A stretch of DNA of 64,000 nucleotides from Devosia marina. Its GTDB lineage: Bacteria > Pseudomonadota > Alphaproteobacteria > Rhizobiales > Devosiaceae. Positions 61,217 through 64,000 of the stretch are shown one piece after another; the stretch's first letter is position 1, and the number at the start of each line of letters is the position of its first letter. The stretch lies in contig NZ_WQRF01000003.1 of assembly GCF_009758415.1 (NCBI RefSeq), positions 62,001 to 126,000 on the forward strand. Direction: 5' to 3'. The position numbers and the translations under genes are program-made. The notes below the pieces were generated by a model that was not told the DNA's origin, did not search any database, and saw nothing but the letters and a program-made list of their open reading frames with translations.

Positions 61217-63096
61217 CAGAACGCCTGCCCGATACCTGCATAGATCGCATAGTCCGGATCACCCGCCTTGCGATTGAGCGGCACGGCCACGTCGAGCCGC
61301 AAGGGCCCCAGACCGGTGTAATAGCGCACGCCGAGGCCCGCCCCAATCCGCAGATCGTCGAGACCCGGGAAGGTGTCCGCCGCCACATAGCCGCCATCGA
61401 CAAAGCCGACCACGCCGATATCGTCGGTCACCTTGGCCCGCGCCTCAAGTGAACCCTCGAGCAGGTAGCGGCCGCCGGTGATGTTGCCCTTGCCATCGTC
61501 GACGCCGATGGACTTGAAGCCATAGCCACGCACCGAGCCGCCGCCCCCGGCAAAGAACAGCTTGTCGGGCGGGATGTCGACCAGCGCCGGACCCACCACC
61601 GCTCCGGCCTTGAGCCGCCCGGCCAGCACGAAGGGATCATTCTCGCCAAAGCCGAAATAGGTGCGGCCCTCGACCACAAGCCGCCCGCCCGGCGTGCCGC
61701 CCAAGAGATCGTAGAAGGGTTCGATATTGGCCGAGCCGTACCAGCCCTCGGTCGGATCGACGCTGCTGTCACGGCCGTCATAGACTACGCCGGCATAAAG
61801 CCCCGCAGTCTGGAAGTCGCGGGTACCGAAACTGTCGTCGAACCGGGCGATTTCGAAGCTGGCGCCGCCCTCGAAAGTCAGCTCGTCGGAAAAGAACCAG
61901 CTCAGCCCGACTTTGCTGCCCGCCGAGGTCTCCGTGTATTTTGGATAGATCGTTCGCTCGGCCGACACCGTGGCCACCAGATCGACATCGGGGTGATAAA
62001 AGCCCGGCTTGGTGAAGGTGCCACCGATAAAATAGTCGAACTGGGCGGTGTCGAGCGGCCAGGCAATGCTGGCCACGCGGGCATCGAGCCGCAGCCGCTC
62101 GGCCTGCCCGAACAGATTGCGCCAGAGGTGGTAGCCCTCTAGCCCCAGCCCATCGACCGTCGAGAAGGTTGCGCCCAGACCAAACCGACGTCCCGGCAGT
62201 TCCTCCACGATCAGGTCATAGGGCAGCAAACCATCGCTGCCGATGCTGTCGGCCGCTTCCAGCCGCGCCGCGCGGAACACATCGAGCCGGTCGAGGCGCT
62301 TCTGCGCGCGCTCCAGATCATCGGGGTCATATTCCTGGCCCACCGCCAGACCGGTCTGCTGCGCAACGAATGCCGGGTTCATATTGGTCGTGCCGGTAAC
62401 GCGCACCGGGCCGAAGGCGGCCAGCCGCCCCGGATTAACCGTGATCGTTGCCGCCACCGTATTGGTGGCATGGTCGGCCACCACGTCGCGCGACACGATC
62501 TCTGCCTTGGCGTAGCCCTGCTGCCGCCAGGCCTGCAACGCCAATTGCTCGGCCCTCAGGATCACCGCCGAACGGGCCACCTGCCCCACGCCAAAGCCGC
62601 GCAACACGGGCAGGTCGACCTGGTCATAGGGGTCCAGTGTCGGTGGCGCCTGATTGACAATCACCACATCGCCAAAGCGGAACTGGGGCCCGGCAGTCAC
62701 CGCGATGGTAACATCGACCGGGTCCGGCAAGCTGGAGTCAGGAGCCAGGCTGGAGGCTTCGCGGCCGCCAATGCGGATGCTGACGGCGCCGCCATAATGG
62801 CCTTCGCCATAAAGCGCGGCCAGCAGGCGCCGATAGTCACCGCGCGCCTTGGCGATCAGCCCGGCCGCGCCCGAAGCCGGCTCTGCCTCGTCAGCCAGCA
62901 AGGCTGAGGCATTGCGCAGCGCCGCTTCGACAGCGCCGCCCTCGCTGGAGGTGAAGGTCACGAAATAGGGTTGCGGATCAACGATCACCGCATCGGCGTC
63001 GATCTCGGACTGGTCTTCAAAGAACTTGATGCCAAAAAGCTCGAAACCGACAGCAGGCATTGTCGCCGCAGCCGACAGGGCCATGGCGATGCACAA
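61216..63096 (-). CDS. tamA: Outer-membrane assembly protein TamA (Omp85 family)
   Basis: A 626-residue Omp85 protein. A short signal-like stretch begins the protein, three POTRA-like modules span about residues 40-290, and a 16-strand barrel follows from about 310. Barrel landmarks include FFAGGGGSVRGYGFKSIGVD, carrying the conserved VRGY motif of lid loop 6, and a terminal aromatic residue. The start could be 63096 or the ATG at 63084. Overlaps tamB by one base. Acts with TamB in the outer membrane. Confidence 0.93.
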   Translation of the reverse strand: MCIAMALSAAATMPAVGFELFGIKFFEDQSEIDADAVIVDPQPYFVTFTSSEGGAVEAALRNASALLADEAEPASGAAGLIAKARGDYRRLLAALYGEGHYGGAVSIRIGGREASSLAPDSSLPDPVDVTIAVTAGPQFRFGDVVIVNQAPPTLDPYDQVDLPVLRGFGVGQVARSAVILRAEQLALQAWRQQGYAKAEIVSRDVVADHATNTVAATITVNPGRLAAFGPVRVTGTTNMNPAFVAQQTGLAVGQEYDPDDLERAQKRLDRLDVFRAARLEAADSIGSDGLLPYDLIVEELPGRRFGLGATFSTVDGLGLEGYHLWRNLFGQAERLRLDARVASIAWPLDTAQFDYFIGGTFTKPGFYHPDVDLVATVSAERTIYPKYTETSAGSKVGLSWFFSDELTFEGGASFEIARFDDSFGTRDFQTAGLYAGVVYDGRDSSVDPTEGWYGSANIEPFYDLLGGTPGGRLVVEGRTYFGFGENDPFVLAGRLKAGAVVGPALVDIPPDKLFFAGGGGSVRGYGFKSIGVDDGKGNITGGRYLLEGSLEARAKVTDDIGVVGFVDGGYVAADTFPGLDDLRIGAGLGVRYYTGLGPLRLDVAVPLNRKAGDPDYAIYAGIGQAF

Positions 63097-63448
63097 GGCG
63101 CCAATACTCGTTACCAGACGCGCGCTTTGCAGTGGTCTATCCCGCCCTTTTACGCTTCAACCAAACCGGGCTGAAACCAAGATTGCCGCATGGACGGAAA
63201 GATTGCGTTAATCCTTCCCCGCCCTGTTCTGCTCCCGCCCAAAAGGCGAAGATTTCGTGGCGAGTTTAGGGCCTCCGGCCTCAGCCGAACAGCCTTTGCA
63301 TTGAATTTGTTCGATTTTGATTGCCAGGACGTGGCCGAAGCGCAACGCGACGAGCCGAACCGCACGGCCAATCATGCCAGTGGCATGATTGGAGGTGAGA
63401 AGCCCGTGAGAGCTATGCTCGATTGGCTCGATATCCAGGTACCAAGCC
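63097..63448. other. Gap between the MacB-like gene and tamA, with a perfect hairpin
   Basis: No gene is supported. Short open frames on both strands lack family resemblance and ribosome sites. A perfect 11-bp hairpin (63368-63378 with 63382-63392, loop AGT) stands out; read on the minus strand it lies about 55 bases after the permease stop, without a T-run. The tamA promoter presumably lies between it and 63096. Confidence 0.5.
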
Positions 63449-64000
63449 CTATTCTCGCGCCAGTGCCTCGACCGGATCAAGCCGCGCCGCCGAGCGGGCG
63501 GGCATGAAGCCAAACACCACGCCGATCACACTGGCCGAAATGATCGCCAGTATGATCGACTCGGTGGAATAGGCCAGCCGGGCGCCCGAAACGATAGCCG
63601 TCAGCCCCTGGCCCAACGCAAAGCTTAGCGCCACCCCGGCAGCCCCGCCGGCAAAGCACACCAGGATCGCCTCGATCAGGAATTGCCGCATGATATCGCT
63701 GCGGCGAGCGCCCACGGCCATGCGAATGCCGATCTCCTTGGTGCGCTCGGAAACCGAGACCAGCATGATGTTCATCACCCCAATGCCACCCACGACCAGC
63801 GAAATCACCGCAATGGTGGAGATCAGGATGGACAGCGTCGCCGATGTCGACTGGATGGTCTCGCGGATCGTGTCGGTATTCTGCAGGAAGAAGTCCTGCG
63901 TCCCGCCATGCAGCCGTGTCAGCAATTCGGTGATTTCCACCTCGGCCTGCGCGGTATCGTAGTCGTCCGCAATCCGCACGGCGATGGAATTGAGATAGCT
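63449..64000 (-). CDS. MacB-type ABC transporter permease, C-terminal part (runs off the right edge)
   Basis: The last 183 residues of an FtsX/MacB permease; the frame is open to the edge of the window. The visible part has the end of the periplasmic domain, then three hydrophobic helices with the MacB hallmark [20 protein letters not shown] followed by [15 protein letters not shown]. It ends [16 protein letters not shown], as MacB proteins do. MacB exports macrolides, toxins or lipoproteins with MacA and TolC. Whether it has a fused ATPase cannot be seen. Confidence 0.9.
   Translation of the reverse strand, partial: SYLNSIAVRIADDYDTAQAEVEITELLTRLHGGTQDFFLQNTDTIRETIQSTSATLSILISTIAVISLVVGGIGVMNIMLVSVSERTKEIGIRMAVGARRSDIMRQFLIEAILVCFAGGAAGVALSFALGQGLTAIVSGARLAYSTESIILAIISASVIGVVFGFMPARSAARLDPVEALARE

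Noticed and set aside
59180..61243. Antisense open frame of 687 residues over tamB
   Set aside because: No recognisable domain, and TamB on the minus strand explains the region fully.
63190..63507. Plus-strand frame of 105 residues near the right edge
   Set aside because: No ribosome site or family resemblance, and its 3' end overlaps the MacB-like gene in antisense.

Overview
The window reads as chromosomal DNA of a GC-rich alphaproteobacterium of the order Hyphomicrobiales, with a Devosia-like flavour. The taxonomic call is inference from gene content: the PhyR-NepR-EcfG general stress response, an Omp19-like lipoprotein, an mdh-sucC-sucD-sucA-sucB cluster, SmoEFGK polyol uptake and a YejBEF-type transporter. 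I see no rRNA, tRNA, CRISPR array, insertion sequence or phage module. Coding density is high, and most neighbouring genes on one strand are tightly spaced or overlap by a few bases.

Layout. 1-350: no confident gene; a possible decayed reading frame and the promoter/operator area of the polyol operon. 351-7826 (+): polyol ABC transporter (smoE, F, G, K), mannitol 2-dehydrogenase and an FGGY pentulose kinase. 7950-14603 (+): a three-gene predicted amidoligase / ATP-grasp / transglutaminase operon. 14613-21801: a stress-response island with small membrane proteins, a DUF883/holin pair, a lipid kinase, an HWE-type histidine kinase, a Crp/Fnr regulator, a degenerate receiver protein, EcfG, NepR and PhyR. 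Six sites matching the EcfG promoter pattern (GGAAC, 16-17 bases, CGTT or near) tie the island together. 21861-22655: a YdcF protein. 22792-27538 (+): a polar amino-acid ABC transporter with a thiamine-binding-like protein and an M14 deacylase. 27520-36033 (mostly -): uronate catabolism (uxuA; TRAP transporter, GntR regulator, kduI, kduD, cupin), interrupted by a DUF4326 / TRIC-channel pair and an M15-like protein. 36299-47908 (-): TCA-cycle genes lpdA, sucB, sucA, sucD, sucC and mdh, with a secreted protein of unknown function between sucC and sucD. 48049-50284 (-): zapE, an Omp19-like inhibitor lipoprotein and a small conserved protein. 50486-56235 (+): yejBEF and yejA. 56264-63096 (-): a methyltransferase and the tamA-tamB outer-membrane assembly pair. 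63449 to the right edge (-): the 3' end of a MacB-type permease gene.

How the genes work together. Three nutrient systems (polyols, conjugated or polar amino acids, unsaturated or plain uronates) feed central metabolism, whose TCA genes lie in the same window. In three of them the gene for the abundant periplasmic binding protein is followed by a strong hairpin without a U-run, a layout expected to keep binding-protein mRNA above permease mRNA. The stress island looks like a compact core regulon: EcfG promoters lie before its own control genes and before the small membrane-protein genes. The least understood system is the amidoligase / transglutaminase operon at 7950-14603.
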